DNA of 12,789 nucleotides from Faecimorpha stercoravium (GTDB lineage: Bacteria; Bacillota; Clostridia; Lachnospirales; Bianqueaceae), in the NCBI GenBank assembly GCA_018712555.1, contig DVGT01000059.1, positions 1 to 12,789 on the forward strand, read 5' to 3'. Under the pieces are notes generated by a model. The model was not told the origin of the DNA and searched no databases. It worked only from the letters and a program-made list of their open reading frames with translations. How positions within the stretch are numbered: position 1 is the stretch's first letter; each line of letters opens with the position of its first letter. The position numbers and the translations under genes were made by a program. Shown piece after piece: positions 12,770 to 12,789 of the stretch.

Positions 12770-12789
12770 ATCAGAAAGGTAAATCTCTC
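12770..12789 (+). CDS. 5' end of an unidentified gene, apparently starting with ATC (possible transposase)
   Basis: AGGAGG at 12756-12761 is followed by an open frame with no ATG, GTG or TTG between the in-frame stop at 12728 and the window end. ATC at 12770 has 8-base spacing; ATT at 12767 has 5. From ATC the protein would begin (M)RKVNLS. From memory this resembles the start of some ISNCY/IS1202-type transposases of Clostridia, but seven residues cannot prove it. infC also uses ATT-type starts, though this peptide does not resemble IF3. The gene is cut by the window edge. Confidence 0.4.

Overview
The window looks like chromosome of a Gram-positive, low-to-mid GC member of the Clostridia, most likely a Lachnospiraceae-type gut anaerobe. 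Supporting signs are strong AGGAGG-type ribosome binding sites, a HrcA/CIRCE-controlled groESL operon, a SpoVV/YlbJ sporulation protein, and the gene order rsmD-coaD-...-spoVV-...-tmcAL, which parallels the ylbH-ylbI-ylbJ-...-ylbM block of Bacillus subtilis. The genus cannot be read from the sequence. Every protein gene lies on the + strand; a tRNA pair lies on the - strand.

Region 1 (1-2980) is the distal part of a carbohydrate-uptake operon. It holds an intergenic hairpin, two inner-membrane ABC permeases of the LplB and YtcP/LplC types, an SGNH/GDSL esterase, and a strong intrinsic terminator. The substrate-binding lipoprotein would be expected just left of the window; no ATPase gene is present, as is usual when these importers share an MsmK-type ATPase encoded elsewhere.

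Region 2 (3053-6370) is a housekeeping operon with its own sigma-A-type promoter: rsmD (16S rRNA methylation), coaD (CoA synthesis), a coiled-coil protein typical of this locus in Clostridia, and an ADP-ribosylglycohydrolase-family protein. The first three genes overlap in series, which suggests translational coupling. A hairpin terminator closes the operon, and its 3' arm also contains the only good Shine-Dalgarno sequence of the next gene, spoVV.

Region 3 (6373-10196) holds spoVV/ylbJ, a membrane-anchored extracytoplasmic SurA/PrsA-type peptidyl-prolyl isomerase with an acidic linker, and tmcAL (tRNA-Met cytidine acetate ligase). tmcAL is followed by a striking 56-base purine tract and no visible terminator.

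Region 4 (10277-12384) is the groES-groEL chaperonin operon, with a sigma-A promoter, a perfect CIRCE operator at the predicted transcription start, and a terminator. It converges on a - strand tRNA-Cys/tRNA-Glu operon (12399-12637) that has a near-consensus promoter and its own terminator. The last 150 bases carry an extended -10 promoter inside an inverted repeat, a repeated AATGTCCC motif, and the first codons of a + strand ORF that has no ATG, GTG or TTG start. This may be the edge of an insertion sequence.

No stretch longer than 300 bases lacks a gene. No CRISPR array or defence system was seen. Most of the window is well understood; the most unusual points are the terminator/Shine-Dalgarno overlap ahead of spoVV, the ADP-ribosylglycohydrolase with an altered first metal motif inside the rsmD-coaD locus, the purine tract, and the right edge.
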